Source of the DNA: an uncultured Pelagibacteraceae bacterium
GTDB lineage: Bacteria; Pseudomonadota; Alphaproteobacteria; Pelagibacterales; Pelagibacteraceae
Direction of reading: 5' to 3'
Assembly (NCBI GenBank): GCA_902551985.1
Contig: CACDFI010000001.1
Span: 1 to 64,000 of the forward strand
Length of the DNA stretch: 64,000 bases
Each line of letters begins with the position of its first letter. The first letter of the stretch is position 1. Below, in pieces: positions 16,448 to 24,690 of the stretch. The notes under the pieces were generated by a model, which did not search any database, was not told the DNA's origin, and was given only the letters and a program-made list of their open reading frames with translations. Made by a program: the position numbers and the translations under genes.

Positions 16448-18959
16448 TTTAAGTCTTTACTCTGGATACGCATTTCGAGATTTATCTAGAAGTTACTCAA
16501 AAATATTAAGTATTATTATTACATTATTAATAAGCCTATTTATACTTAGCGCCATTCTTACTATCGAGGATAGTTTAGAAAATGAACTTGATGAAAATTC
16601 AAAAGTTCTTTTAGGAGGTGATTTAGAAATTGATTACAATAATAAAGAAGGTGACAGAAGTTTAATCAATCAGGTTAGAAGTTTTTCCACAGTATCGCAA
16701 ATGGTTGAATTCAGCACAATGATTTCAACAACAAAAAAAAAAAATAATAAAACATCATTTACAAGAATTAAAGCAGTAGATCAAAATTACCCTCTATATG
16801 GAGATGTAATTTATGAACCAAGTGGATCATTAAAAAATTTAAATAAAATTGAAAATACCATAATGGTAAACGAAAATATATTTAAGAACTTAAAACTTAA
16901 AATTAATGATATCGTTAAAGTTCAAAATAAAGAATTTAAAGTTATTGGTATTGTGAAAGCTCTGCCAGATATTGGTGGAGCTTTTGTTTTTGGTGATTTT
17001 GCCCTTACAGGAAAAAAAACATTAGATAATTTAGAACTAAATACTTTGGGAAGCTTTTTGAATTATGAATACAAAATTAGATTTGATAGTAACGAAAACA
17101 AAGATAATAAAATAAATAAAATTATAAATATTTTTAAAGATGATAATAAAGTAAAAATAAGATATCCAGAAAATTCTGCTGGAGGAATTAAAAGAATTAT
17201 TGATAATTTTTCACAATTTTTGTCATTGGTATCCATAAGCGCTATGCTTATTGCTGGAATAGGAATTGCAAATACCCTTCTTTCATTTATTAATCAAAAA
17301 AATTCATCAATTGCAGTTCAAAAAGCAATAGGGATTAATTCTGTAAATATTAAGACCGTTTATTATTTGCAATTATTTATCATTTTATTTGTTATTTCAC
17401 TAATTGCTTATGGATTAAGTTTCCTATTGGTGCCAATTGTTGATAAATATATATCAGATGGACTTGGATTAAATATTGAGGCCTCTTTTTCATTAACAAA
17501 TTTATCAATAGTTTTTTTAGTTGGATTATTGGTAATAATAATATTTTCAATCCCAACTGTTAATTCTATTGACCAAATTAAAGCCTCTAGTTTGTTTAGA
17601 AATGTTTTTCAAAGTTTGCAGTTTAAATATTCAAAAAAGTCAATAATATTAAGTCTATTTCTACTGGCTATTCTAATTAGCTTGTTTGCATTTAGGTCCT
17701 CTATCCCATATTACAGTTTGATTTATTTTGCCTCCTTCTTTGTATGTCTAGCTGTATTTTTTTATGTTTCCCGTCTATTAATATTATTACTGAGGAACAA
17801 TCTTATTAATCTTCGAATATCATCAAAAATAGCTGTTAAAAATATTACTCAATCAAAAAGCATTACACCAATAACTATTATGTCTCTTGGACTAGGAATG
17901 ACATTGTTGCTGACATTAGCATTTGTGGGCTCTAACTTTAAAAGAGAAATAGCAAAATCAATTCCAGACATTGCACCAGATTATTTTTTTTTAGGTATTC
18001 AAAATAATCAGAAAGATTTATTTCAAAAAACTATAAATGAAACAGATAAAGATGCTGAAATAGAAATTGTTCCTATGGTGTCGGCAGGAATTGTTAAGAT
18101 TAACGGGGTAGATCCTAACACCTATATATCAAATACCAATGATAGTTATTGGGTAATTATGAATGATAGAAGAGTTTCTTGGACAGATACAATCCCAAAA
18201 GATAATCCAATTTTAGAGGGTAGTTGGTGGGACACTTCACAACCTAACAAATTGCAAATTTCATTAGATAGCAAAGTTGCAAAAGACTTTGGAGTAAAAA
18301 TTGGTGATAAGTTTACACTTAGAATTTATGGTAGAGAAATTGAAGGAGAAGTAGTTAATTTTAGATTGGTGAATTATCAAGATTTAAGTATTAACTTTGC
18401 AATGTTGCTTAATCCACAATTCGCAAAAAATATTCCACATGAGTACCTATCTACAATAAAATTTAAAGAAACTGAAAATTTCAATGAAGTTAATTTCTTA
18501 GACCAATTCCCAAGTGTATCAATAATAAAAATTTCTGATTATTTGTCAAAAGTAACTGATGTGCTTAATAAAGTTTTTGTAGCGGTTAGTATAATTTCAG
18601 CTGTCACAGTAATTATTGGCTTAGTTGTAATTTCAAGTGCAATTATTGTTCAAGGAAAAATTAAAACATTTCAAAATCTTATTTTTAAAATTATAGGTTT
18701 CTCAAAAAAAGAAATTTTAATGTCTTCAATTATTGAATTCATAATATCTTTTTTATCTATAATATTATTTTCTACTATTTTTTCTGTAATAGCATCAAAG
18801 TTTATTATTGAAAATATTTTTCAACTCAATTGGTTATTCGAATTTGATATATTTTTATATGTAATAATCGGTGTGGGCTGTACAACACTTGCTCTTATTA
18901 TATTGACAAACCTTAAATACTTAAGTCCAAAAGTTTATCCACTTGTCAGAAACGAATAA
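16434..18959 (+). CDS. ybbP: FtsX-like ABC permease, YbbP family
   Basis: An 841-residue inner-membrane protein that starts at GTG inside the end of ybbA. It has one N-terminal helix (about 20-42), a large periplasmic domain, three helices about 255-370, two more about 395-445, another helix near 480, a second periplasmic domain and three C-terminal helices. This two-FtsX-domain layout is that of YbbP/LolCE-type proteins. Together with YbbA it forms a mechanotransmission-type ABC complex. E. coli also has tesA, ybbA and ybbP together. Confidence 0.88.
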   Translation: MKINDLSLYSGYAFRDLSRSYSKILSIIITLLISLFILSAILTIEDSLENELDENSKVLLGGDLEIDYNNKEGDRSLINQVRSFSTVSQMVEFSTMISTTKKKNNKTSFTRIKAVDQNYPLYGDVIYEPSGSLKNLNKIENTIMVNENIFKNLKLKINDIVKVQNKEFKVIGIVKALPDIGGAFVFGDFALTGKKTLDNLELNTLGSFLNYEYKIRFDSNENKDNKINKIINIFKDDNKVKIRYPENSAGGIKRIIDNFSQFLSLVSISAMLIAGIGIANTLLSFINQKNSSIAVQKAIGINSVNIKTVYYLQLFIILFVISLIAYGLSFLLVPIVDKYISDGLGLNIEASFSLTNLSIVFLVGLLVIIIFSIPTVNSIDQIKASSLFRNVFQSLQFKYSKKSIILSLFLLAILISLFAFRSSIPYYSLIYFASFFVCLAVFFYVSRLLILLLRNNLINLRISSKIAVKNITQSKSITPITIMSLGLGMTLLLTLAFVGSNFKREIAKSIPDIAPDYFFLGIQNNQKDLFQKTINETDKDAEIEIVPMVSAGIVKINGVDPNTYISNTNDSYWVIMNDRRVSWTDTIPKDNPILEGSWWDTSQPNKLQISLDSKVAKDFGVKIGDKFTLRIYGREIEGEVVNFRLVNYQDLSINFAMLLNPQFAKNIPHEYLSTIKFKETENFNEVNFLDQFPSVSIIKISDYLSKVTDVLNKVFVAVSIISAVTVIIGLVVISSAIIVQGKIKTFQNLIFKIIGFSKKEILMSSIIEFIISFLSIILFSTIFSVIASKFIIENIFQLNWLFEFDIFLYVIIGVGCTTLALIILTNLKYLSPKVYPLVRNE

Positions 18960-18964
18960 TATTT

Positions 18965-18985
18965 AATAATTTTAATTATTTTTTT
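18965..18985 (+). terminator. weak AT-only terminator after ybbP
   Basis: AATAAT and ATTATT are separated by five bases and followed by a T run, just after the ybbP stop and before the convergent thioredoxin gene. The stem has no G-C pairs, so it is a weak candidate. Confidence 0.3.
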
Positions 18986-19373
18986 AAATTGAAGCTTTTA
19001 AAGCCTCATAAATTAAATCTTCTGTAGTTTCGCCGATACTTCTATAAACTTCTTTGCCATCCTTGAAAATTAATAGAGTAGTCTGATAAATCACATTGAA
19101 AGCATCAGCTATATCTCTATTTGTTACATCGAATGAAAAATATTCAATGTTATCAAATTTAATATCAGATAACTCACCTTTTTTTTTTGCTGTTTGTAAA
19201 ACTTTCATCTGATTTGCGCATGATCCACAGTATTCTATCCAAGAACTAATGACTATAACCTTACCTTCAGACTGAGCCTTCTCAAATAGTGCTTTATCAA
19301 ATGTAGTCTTCTTTTCCATTGCATGTGCACTAAATGCAAACAAAAAGAGTATAAAGACAAAGAGCTTTTTCAT
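18984..19373 (-). CDS. periplasmic thioredoxin-like protein
   Basis: A 129-residue protein with a signal peptide (about 1-18, ending AHA) and a thioredoxin fold with active site CGSC at 49-52 (WIEYCGSCANQ). The cis-Pro region appears as YQTTLLIF, where the usual Pro is replaced, so the active site is atypical. It probably acts in periplasmic thiol-disulfide exchange, like DsbE/DsbD C-terminal domains. No partner gene is adjacent. Confidence 0.8.
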   Translation of the reverse strand: MKKLFVFILFLFAFSAHAMEKKTTFDKALFEKAQSEGKVIVISSWIEYCGSCANQMKVLQTAKKKGELSDIKFDNIEYFSFDVTNRDIADAFNVIYQTTLLIFKDGKEVYRSIGETTEDLIYEALKASI

Positions 19374-19643
19374 AATTAGTTAAATTACTATTATAAAATC
19401 AATAGATGAACATACTTTAAAGTGACACATGTAGGCTTAAAATTAATCAGTAGAGACAAATTTTTGTTTTTCTAGGCTTCTAGTTAGCGAAGCCTAGTAT
19501 TATAATTAACTTATAATAAGAGAGAGATAAGTAAAAATAACTTACACATTGATTTGATACAGCGTTACTTATGAATATTAGCTATGTATTATCTGTATAT
19601 ATGCTCAAAAATGGCACTTTACTTATTTAAACTATGACTTAAA
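19374..19643. other. gene-free region upstream of the thiV riboswitch
   Basis: The gap between the thioredoxin gene and thiV is 340 bases, the longest in the window. It holds a perfect 9-bp hairpin at 19472-19497 and, at its right end, the TPP riboswitch. I see no convincing coding frame. The middle (19500-19640) has short AT-rich inverted repeats and probably the thiV promoter, but no clear -35/-10 pair. Confidence 0.5.
19472..19497. other. hairpin CTAGGCTTC...GAAGCCTAG of unknown role
   Basis: CTAGGCTTC and GAAGCCTAG pair perfectly over 9 bp around an 8-base loop. The T run lies 5' of it on the plus strand and there is no U-tract on the 3' side in either direction. It is therefore not a standard terminator. 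It could be part of a small RNA or of the thioredoxin leader. Confidence 0.45.
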
Positions 19644-19712
19644 TTGAATAATGGGGTGCTATATAGGCTGAGATATACCCATGGAACCTGTCCGGTAATT
19701 CAGAAAGGGAAA
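19644..19712 (+). promoter_or_regulatory. TPP riboswitch (THI element)
   Basis: The conserved THI-box elements occur in order: GGGGTGC (19653-19659), GGCTGAGA (19666-19673), TACCC (19676-19680), GAACCTG (19684-19690) and GGTAAT (19694-19699). A purine-rich AGAAAGGGA that serves as the ribosome-binding site ends 5 bases before the ATG. The last helix is short. Because the aptamer runs into the ribosome-binding site, control is probably at translation start: thiamin diphosphate would block thiV. Confidence 0.92.
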
Positions 19713-19713
19713 A

Positions 19714-21144
19714 ATGGATAACATAAATATATTAAATCAATCATCTGCAATATTATTAACCTTAACTATAAGTATAATTTTTGTCTTAATAGGACTTATC
19801 TATTCAAAAAAATATCAAGGTCTTAATAATTATTTAGTTGCAAGCAGATCTGTTGGTACTTTTTCTTTAACAGCTAGTTTGGTCGCATCTGCTTTAGGTG
19901 CATGGATATTATTTGGTCCTGCATCTGCTGCTACATGGGGAGGTATAGGTGCAGTTATCGGATATTCTTTAGGCACAGCATTTCCACTTTTTGCTCTTAT
20001 ATACTTAGGAAAAAAATTTAGAGATAAATATCCAAGAGGCAAATCCTTAATTGAAGTTATAAGACATAGATTTGGTTCACAATTATTTAAACTGATTTTA
20101 TTTTTATCCATTTTTTACATGTCCATTTTTTTAACAGCAGAGGTGACAGCTGTTTCTATATTAATCAATTATATATCTGGAACAAACTTATGGATAACAG
20201 CATCTATTGTGATCATTAGTTCTCTTTTGTATACTTTGTATGGTGGGTTGAGAGCCTCAATATTTACAGATAATATTCAGTTTATAGTTTTTGGTTTACT
20301 TTTGTTAATATCATTTTCGTATTTGATATCTTTAAACTCTAATGAGTTTAGCCTTGAATTTATCAACCAAAATAAACCTAATTTATTAAGCTTTAACTAT
20401 TTACCAAATTTTACTGCAGGTCTAACTTTTTTTATAGCTGTTGCAGCGACAAATCTTTTTCATCAAGGTAATTGGCAAAGAGTTTATGCAGCTAAAGACA
20501 ATAGAGTTTTAAAAAGTAGTCTTATTTATTCTTTTTTAATTATTATACCAATTGTATTTTTGATTGGATTTACAGGGCTAATTGCCACCACTCAAAATTC
20601 AAATGTTATTCCTGATCTAGCGTTTTTTTCTTTGTTACTTAAAGATAATGCTCTTTTTCTATCAATCATAATAATAATTTTAGCAATTTCATTAACAGTA
20701 AGTAGTATAGATACTTTGGTAAATGCTATCTCTAGTTTAATAATTGTTGATGGAAATAAAGTTATCAAATTCAAAGGTAATTATTTAAAATTATCTAAGC
20801 AAATAATAATATTAATATCCTTGATCTCATTCTTTGTGGCATCACAGGGCTTAAGTATTTTGTATTTATTTTTATTAGCTGATTTATTTTGTTGTGCAGC
20901 TGTATTAAGTGTTTTTTATGGTTTTTACTCCAAAGAATTTAATGAAAAAAATGCATATGTTTCAATTATAGTTGGCTTGGTTGGAGGAATTCTTTTTTTT
21001 CCAAGTCCAGACTTTTCAAAATCAATTTTGGTTGGAATAATATTGCCAATAGACTTTTTGCCTATATTTGTCTCTCAATCCTTACTATTTTGTTCTTTTG
21101 TTGTTGCAACATTTTTACCTATTTTAACTTGTAAACTAAAATAA
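19714..21144 (+). CDS. thiV: SSS-family Na+/solute symporter under TPP control, likely thiamin-precursor transporter
   Basis: A 476-residue sodium:solute symporter with about 12-13 membrane helices. Family-like segments are GLNNYLVASRSVG near residue 37, ALGAWILFGPASAATWGG at about 60-80, and FHQGNWQRVYAAKD near 250. It directly follows a TPP riboswitch. In SAR11 the riboswitch-linked SSS transporter is known as thiV and is proposed to import the thiamin pyrimidine precursor HMP. Substrate assignment rests on that precedent and the riboswitch, not on the protein sequence alone. Confidence 0.85.
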   Translation: MDNINILNQSSAILLTLTISIIFVLIGLIYSKKYQGLNNYLVASRSVGTFSLTASLVASALGAWILFGPASAATWGGIGAVIGYSLGTAFPLFALIYLGKKFRDKYPRGKSLIEVIRHRFGSQLFKLILFLSIFYMSIFLTAEVTAVSILINYISGTNLWITASIVIISSLLYTLYGGLRASIFTDNIQFIVFGLLLLISFSYLISLNSNEFSLEFINQNKPNLLSFNYLPNFTAGLTFFIAVAATNLFHQGNWQRVYAAKDNRVLKSSLIYSFLIIIPIVFLIGFTGLIATTQNSNVIPDLAFFSLLLKDNALFLSIIIIILAISLTVSSIDTLVNAISSLIIVDGNKVIKFKGNYLKLSKQIIILISLISFFVASQGLSILYLFLLADLFCCAAVLSVFYGFYSKEFNEKNAYVSIIVGLVGGILFFPSPDFSKSILVGIILPIDFLPIFVSQSLLFCSFVVATFLPILTCKLK

Positions 21145-21189
21145 ACCACCATTTACATCTTGTTTATATAAATATATTATAATCAAGTT

Positions 21190-22296
21190 ATGAGTTTTAT
21201 ATTGCCATTTATTGTTTTGATCGTTGTTGTAGTCTTTATTCATGAATATGGACATTACTATTTTGCAAAAAAATATGGTGTTGGAGTAACTGACTTTTCT
21301 ATAGGTTTTGGAAAAGAATTATTTGGTTGGAATGATAAGTCTGGAACAAGATGGAAAATTTGCTGGATACCACTAGGTGGTTATGTTAAATTTTTTGGTG
21401 ATCGAAATGTTTTTTCCCAGGCTGATCAAGAAGAACTTTTAAAAAAATATAATAAAGAAGATCAAGAAAAGCTTTTTGTTACAAAACCATTATATCAAAG
21501 ATCATTAATTGTTGCAGGTGGTCCAATTGCAAACTTTGTTTTAGCAATATTTATTTTTTTATTCATATATATGTTTGCTGGAAAAGACTTTACCCCAGCA
21601 ATTATCGATGAAGTTCAAAAAGATAGTCCTGCAGAAATTGCTGGAATGAAAAAAAATGATATAATTCTTGAAATAGATAACAATAAAGTAGAGAGTATTC
21701 TTGACGTTTCTAAGCTAATTTTAATGTCAACATCTGAAATAGTTGATTTTAAAGTTTCTAGATATGATCAAGAATTATTATTAAAAGTAAAACCAAAAAT
21801 TGTTTCTGGAGTTGATAATCTAGGAAATAAAATCAACAAAAGAATTATTGGAATAAAACTTAGTCCATATAACAATGAAATAAACCATAAAAAATTAGGA
21901 CCGGCGAAGGCATTAATTGAGTCTATTAAAGAAGTTTACTTTGTTACCACTTCATCTCTTAAATATATGGGTTCAATGATTACTGGCTCCGGAGACAGTT
22001 CTCAATTAGGAGGGCCAATTAGAATAGCTAAAATTTCAGGTCAAGTCGCAGAGTTTGGAATACTCCCATTTATTAGCATGATGGCTTATATTTCAATTAG
22101 TTTAGGTTTAATTAATCTATTTCCCATCCCACTTTTAGATGGTGGTCACTTAATGTTTTATGCTTTCGAAAAAGTATTAGGAAAGCCGTTAAGCCAAAAA
22201 ACACAAGAAGGATTTTTTCGAATCGGAATGTTTTTATTGTTAACTTTGATGTTTTTTGCAACTTTCAACGACCTTAAAGATTTAGGCTTATTTTAA
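21190..22296 (+). CDS. rseP: RIP metalloprotease RseP (site-2 protease family)
   Basis: A 368-residue inner-membrane zinc protease. The HEYGH motif (His18, Glu19, His22) lies in the first helix, a PDZ domain spans about 125-205, and the late metal-ligand motif LLDGGH lies near 315. RseP cleaves anti-sigma factors and signal-peptide remnants within the membrane. It stands alone here, between thiV and hupB, whereas in many proteobacteria it precedes bamA. Confidence 0.93.
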   Translation: MSFILPFIVLIVVVVFIHEYGHYYFAKKYGVGVTDFSIGFGKELFGWNDKSGTRWKICWIPLGGYVKFFGDRNVFSQADQEELLKKYNKEDQEKLFVTKPLYQRSLIVAGGPIANFVLAIFIFLFIYMFAGKDFTPAIIDEVQKDSPAEIAGMKKNDIILEIDNNKVESILDVSKLILMSTSEIVDFKVSRYDQELLLKVKPKIVSGVDNLGNKINKRIIGIKLSPYNNEINHKKLGPAKALIESIKEVYFVTTSSLKYMGSMITGSGDSSQLGGPIRIAKISGQVAEFGILPFISMMAYISISLGLINLFPIPLLDGGHLMFYAFEKVLGKPLSQKTQEGFFRIGMFLLLTLMFFATFNDLKDLGLF

Positions 22297-22448
22297 AGGC
22301 ATTTTAGACTGTTAAAAAAACCTATATAAATCAACACTTTTTTACAACTATATGTTGTGCCAAAAATTATTTTAGACACAAAAAAAAAGCTTGAATTATC
22401 AATGATTTTGTAAAGTATATAAATATAACCTTTAAAACCGGAGCTAAA

Positions 22449-22724
22449 ATGAACAAAAAACAACTTATAGCGAAACTAGCTGGGTCGTTAAATCAAAGTA
22501 AAGCTGATGCAGAGCGAACTTTTGATACAATTACCAACACTATTTTGGATGCTTTAAAAGGCGACGATAATGTGAAAATTGCTGGTTTTGGTACGTATAA
22601 AGTGGCTAAAAGGAAGGCCCGAATTGGACGAAATCCAAGAACTGGAGAACAAATCCAAATCGCAGCTTCTCAAAAGGTAAAATTTTTACCTGCAAAAGCA
22701 CTTAAAGAAGTTTTTAATAAATAA
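22449..22724 (+). CDS. hupB: HU-family nucleoid protein
   Basis: A 91-residue HU protein with the normal length and the DNA-binding arm motif GRNPRTGEQIQI at about 62-73, preceded by GFGTYKVAKR. It forms a dimer that binds and bends DNA. A GGAG Shine-Dalgarno lies 5 bases before the ATG. A strong hairpin follows the gene, and the 150-base upstream region suggests its own promoter. Confidence 0.97.
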   Translation: MNKKQLIAKLAGSLNQSKADAERTFDTITNTILDALKGDDNVKIAGFGTYKVAKRKARIGRNPRTGEQIQIAASQKVKFLPAKALKEVFNK

Positions 22725-22733
22725 ACTTTTTTT

Positions 22734-22775
22734 TAACAGCCTTTTTTAAGATTAAAAACTTGAAAAAGGCTGTTA
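22734..22775 (+). terminator. hairpin terminator after hupB
   Basis: TAACAGCCTTTTTTAAG pairs with CTTGAAAAAGGCTGTTA over 17 positions with one G-T pair and an 8-base loop. The 3' side lacks a T run, but the position just past hupB and the stem strength suggest termination or 3'-end protection. Confidence 0.65.
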
Positions 22776-22779
22776 CTAC

Positions 22780-22794
22780 ATGCACTTACTGCAT
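22780..22794. promoter_or_regulatory. palindrome upstream of the ammonium transporter gene
   Basis: ATGCA and TGCAT flank a 5-base spacer about 77 bases before the amt start. The form is that of a dimeric regulator site. NtrC-type sites have a related TGCAC core, but spacing differs, so no regulator is named. Confidence 0.3.
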
Positions 22795-22870
22795 ACCTAT
22801 TTTTCCTAACTATCATTAGTTATTAATCCTAATAAATTTATAAGAACATCTTTAATTAAACGGAGGTGAA

Positions 22871-24172
22871 ATGGTTAAACTTTTTAAAAAACTGGTTGGT
22901 CCATTAATAAGTTTATTTTTCTTATTAAATATGACTAGTGCTGGTTACGCTGAAACTACAGTTTCAGCTGAAGTAGGTTTCATATTCAATACATTTCTTT
23001 TCTTGGTCTGTGGTTTTCTAGTAATGTTTATGGCAGCTGGATTTGCCATGCTCGAATCAGGAATGGTAACATCAAAAAGTGTATCAGTGATATGTGCCAA
23101 AAATATCGGATTATTTTCAATAGCTGGAATTATGTTCTGGATGGTTGGATATAATTTAGCATACGGAATTCCAGAAGGTGGATATATTGGAAGCTTTACT
23201 CCTTGGTCAGATGCAAGTTCAGTGGATACTGGCTATGCTGATGGATCAGATTGGTATTTCCAAATGGTATTCTGTGCAACAACAGTTTCAATTGTATCTG
23301 GAACTTTAGCTGAGAGAATTAAATTATGGCCTTTCTTTTTATTTGCAGCTATCCTTTCAGGTATTATTTATCCAATCGTTATGGGTTGGCAGTGGGGAGG
23401 TGGCTGGTTAGCAGCTGCTGGTTTCTCAGACTTTGCTGGCTCTACTCTTGTTCACTCAACTGGAGGTGCTGCAGCATTAGCTGGTGCAATTCTATTAGGA
23501 TCTAGAACAGGTAGATTTGATAAATCTGGAGCGGCTAAACCTATGAAGCCATTTGCGGCGTCATCTGTACCATTAGTTACAGTTGGTGTATTTATTTTAT
23601 GGCTAGGTTGGTTCGGATTTAACGGTGGATCACAATTAGCTATGGGAACATTTGACGATGCAGTTGCAGTATCAAATATTTTCATTAATACAAACTTAGC
23701 AGCCTGTGGTGGTGTGTTAGCAGCTGGAGCAGTAACTAGATTAATGGCAGGTAAAACTGATGTTATACAAATGCTTAATGGAGCAATTGGTGGTCTAGTA
23801 GCAATTACAGCTGAGCCATTAATGCCTTCACCGCTAGCAGCAATTCTTATAGGTGCAATTGGGGGACTAATAGTTGTCTTCGGAACTAAATTATTATTCT
23901 CACTTAAAATCGATGATGTAGTTGGAGCAATACCAGCTCACTTATTCGCTGGAGTTTGGGGAACATTAGCTGTTCCACTTACAAATGGTGATGCATCATT
24001 TGGAGCGCAGCTTCTTGGAGTAATATCAATCAATGCATTTGTGTTTATAGTTTCACTAATAGTTTGGGGAATTATGAAAGGCACAATGGGTATTAGATTG
24101 AGTAAGGAAGCGGAAAGACTTGGAACTGACGTTTCAGAGTCTGGTGTAATTGCATACGCAATAAGAGACTAA
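22871..24172 (+). CDS. amt: ammonium transporter
   Basis: A 433-residue Amt/MEP/Rh channel with a cleavable N-terminal segment (about 1-27, ending GYA) and eleven membrane helices. The twin pore histidines are visible in STLVHSTGG and in GAIPAHLFAG. The gene has a strong Shine-Dalgarno (GGAGGTGA) and a strong terminator after it. No glnK gene is adjacent, unlike many bacteria. It imports ammonium, a main nitrogen source in the open ocean. Confidence 0.96.
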   Translation: MVKLFKKLVGPLISLFFLLNMTSAGYAETTVSAEVGFIFNTFLFLVCGFLVMFMAAGFAMLESGMVTSKSVSVICAKNIGLFSIAGIMFWMVGYNLAYGIPEGGYIGSFTPWSDASSVDTGYADGSDWYFQMVFCATTVSIVSGTLAERIKLWPFFLFAAILSGIIYPIVMGWQWGGGWLAAAGFSDFAGSTLVHSTGGAAALAGAILLGSRTGRFDKSGAAKPMKPFAASSVPLVTVGVFILWLGWFGFNGGSQLAMGTFDDAVAVSNIFINTNLAACGGVLAAGAVTRLMAGKTDVIQMLNGAIGGLVAITAEPLMPSPLAAILIGAIGGLIVVFGTKLLFSLKIDDVVGAIPAHLFAGVWGTLAVPLTNGDASFGAQLLGVISINAFVFIVSLIVWGIMKGTMGIRLSKEAERLGTDVSESGVIAYAIRD

Positions 24173-24202
24173 AGAATAACTATCTCTCTCTCTATAGTTA
24201 AG

Positions 24203-24230
24203 AAAAGGCCCCTGAAAAGGGGCCTTTTTT
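24203..24230. terminator. bidirectional rho-independent terminator between amt and bcp
   Basis: AAAAGGCCCC and GGGGCCTTTT form a 10-bp GC-rich stem with a TGAAAA loop. A T run follows on the plus strand and an A run precedes it, so it can end transcription from both convergent genes. Confidence 0.93.
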
Positions 24231-24231
24231 A

Positions 24232-24690
24232 TCAAATACTTTTAATAAAATTTAAAACCTCTTGAGCATGCCCTGCTGCTTTAACATTTGTCCATTCTTT
24301 AATAATTTTGTTTTTTTGAATTACAAAAGTACTTCTTATAGTTCCCATAAACTCTCTGCCCATAAATTTCTTTTTGGCCCACACTTTGTAAGTTTTTAGA
24401 GAAACTTTATCTTCATCAGCCAACAACTCAAATTTTAACTTAAGTTTTTTACTCCATTTTTGGTGACTCTCTGCACTATCTTTAGAAATACCAAAAACAG
24501 AACATCCAAGTTTTTCAAATTTGCTTAATAGCTTGTTAAAGTCATTTGTTTCAATTGTGCACCCACTGGTGTTATCCTTTGGATAAAAGTAGATAATAAT
24601 AAATTTAGATTTTATTTTACTTAATTCTATAACTTCACCAGATGTTGATAGTAGTTTAAAATTTGGTGCTTTTTTATTCAATAAACTCAT
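24232..24690 (-). CDS. bcp: peroxiredoxin, BCP/PrxQ family
   Basis: About 152 residues. Counting from a GTG two codons upstream at 24696, the peroxidatic Cys is Cys46 in DNTSGCTIET. The Cys five residues later that resolves the disulfide in E. coli BCP is absent (Asn51); Cys65 is the only nearby alternative. It reduces peroxides with thioredoxin or another thiol donor. I choose ATG 24690, which has GGAG about 8 bases upstream. The start lies inside the 3' end of the upstream gene. Confidence 0.9.
   Translation of the reverse strand: MSLLNKKAPNFKLLSTSGEVIELSKIKSKFIIIYFYPKDNTSGCTIETNDFNKLLSKFEKLGCSVFGISKDSAESHQKWSKKLKLKFELLADEDKVSLKTYKVWAKKKFMGREFMGTIRSTFVIQKNKIIKEWTNVKAAGHAQEVLNFIKSI

Noticed and set aside
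19472-19497. Terminator reading of the hairpin upstream of thiV
   Set aside because: No U-tract follows it on either strand; kept only as a structure of unknown role.
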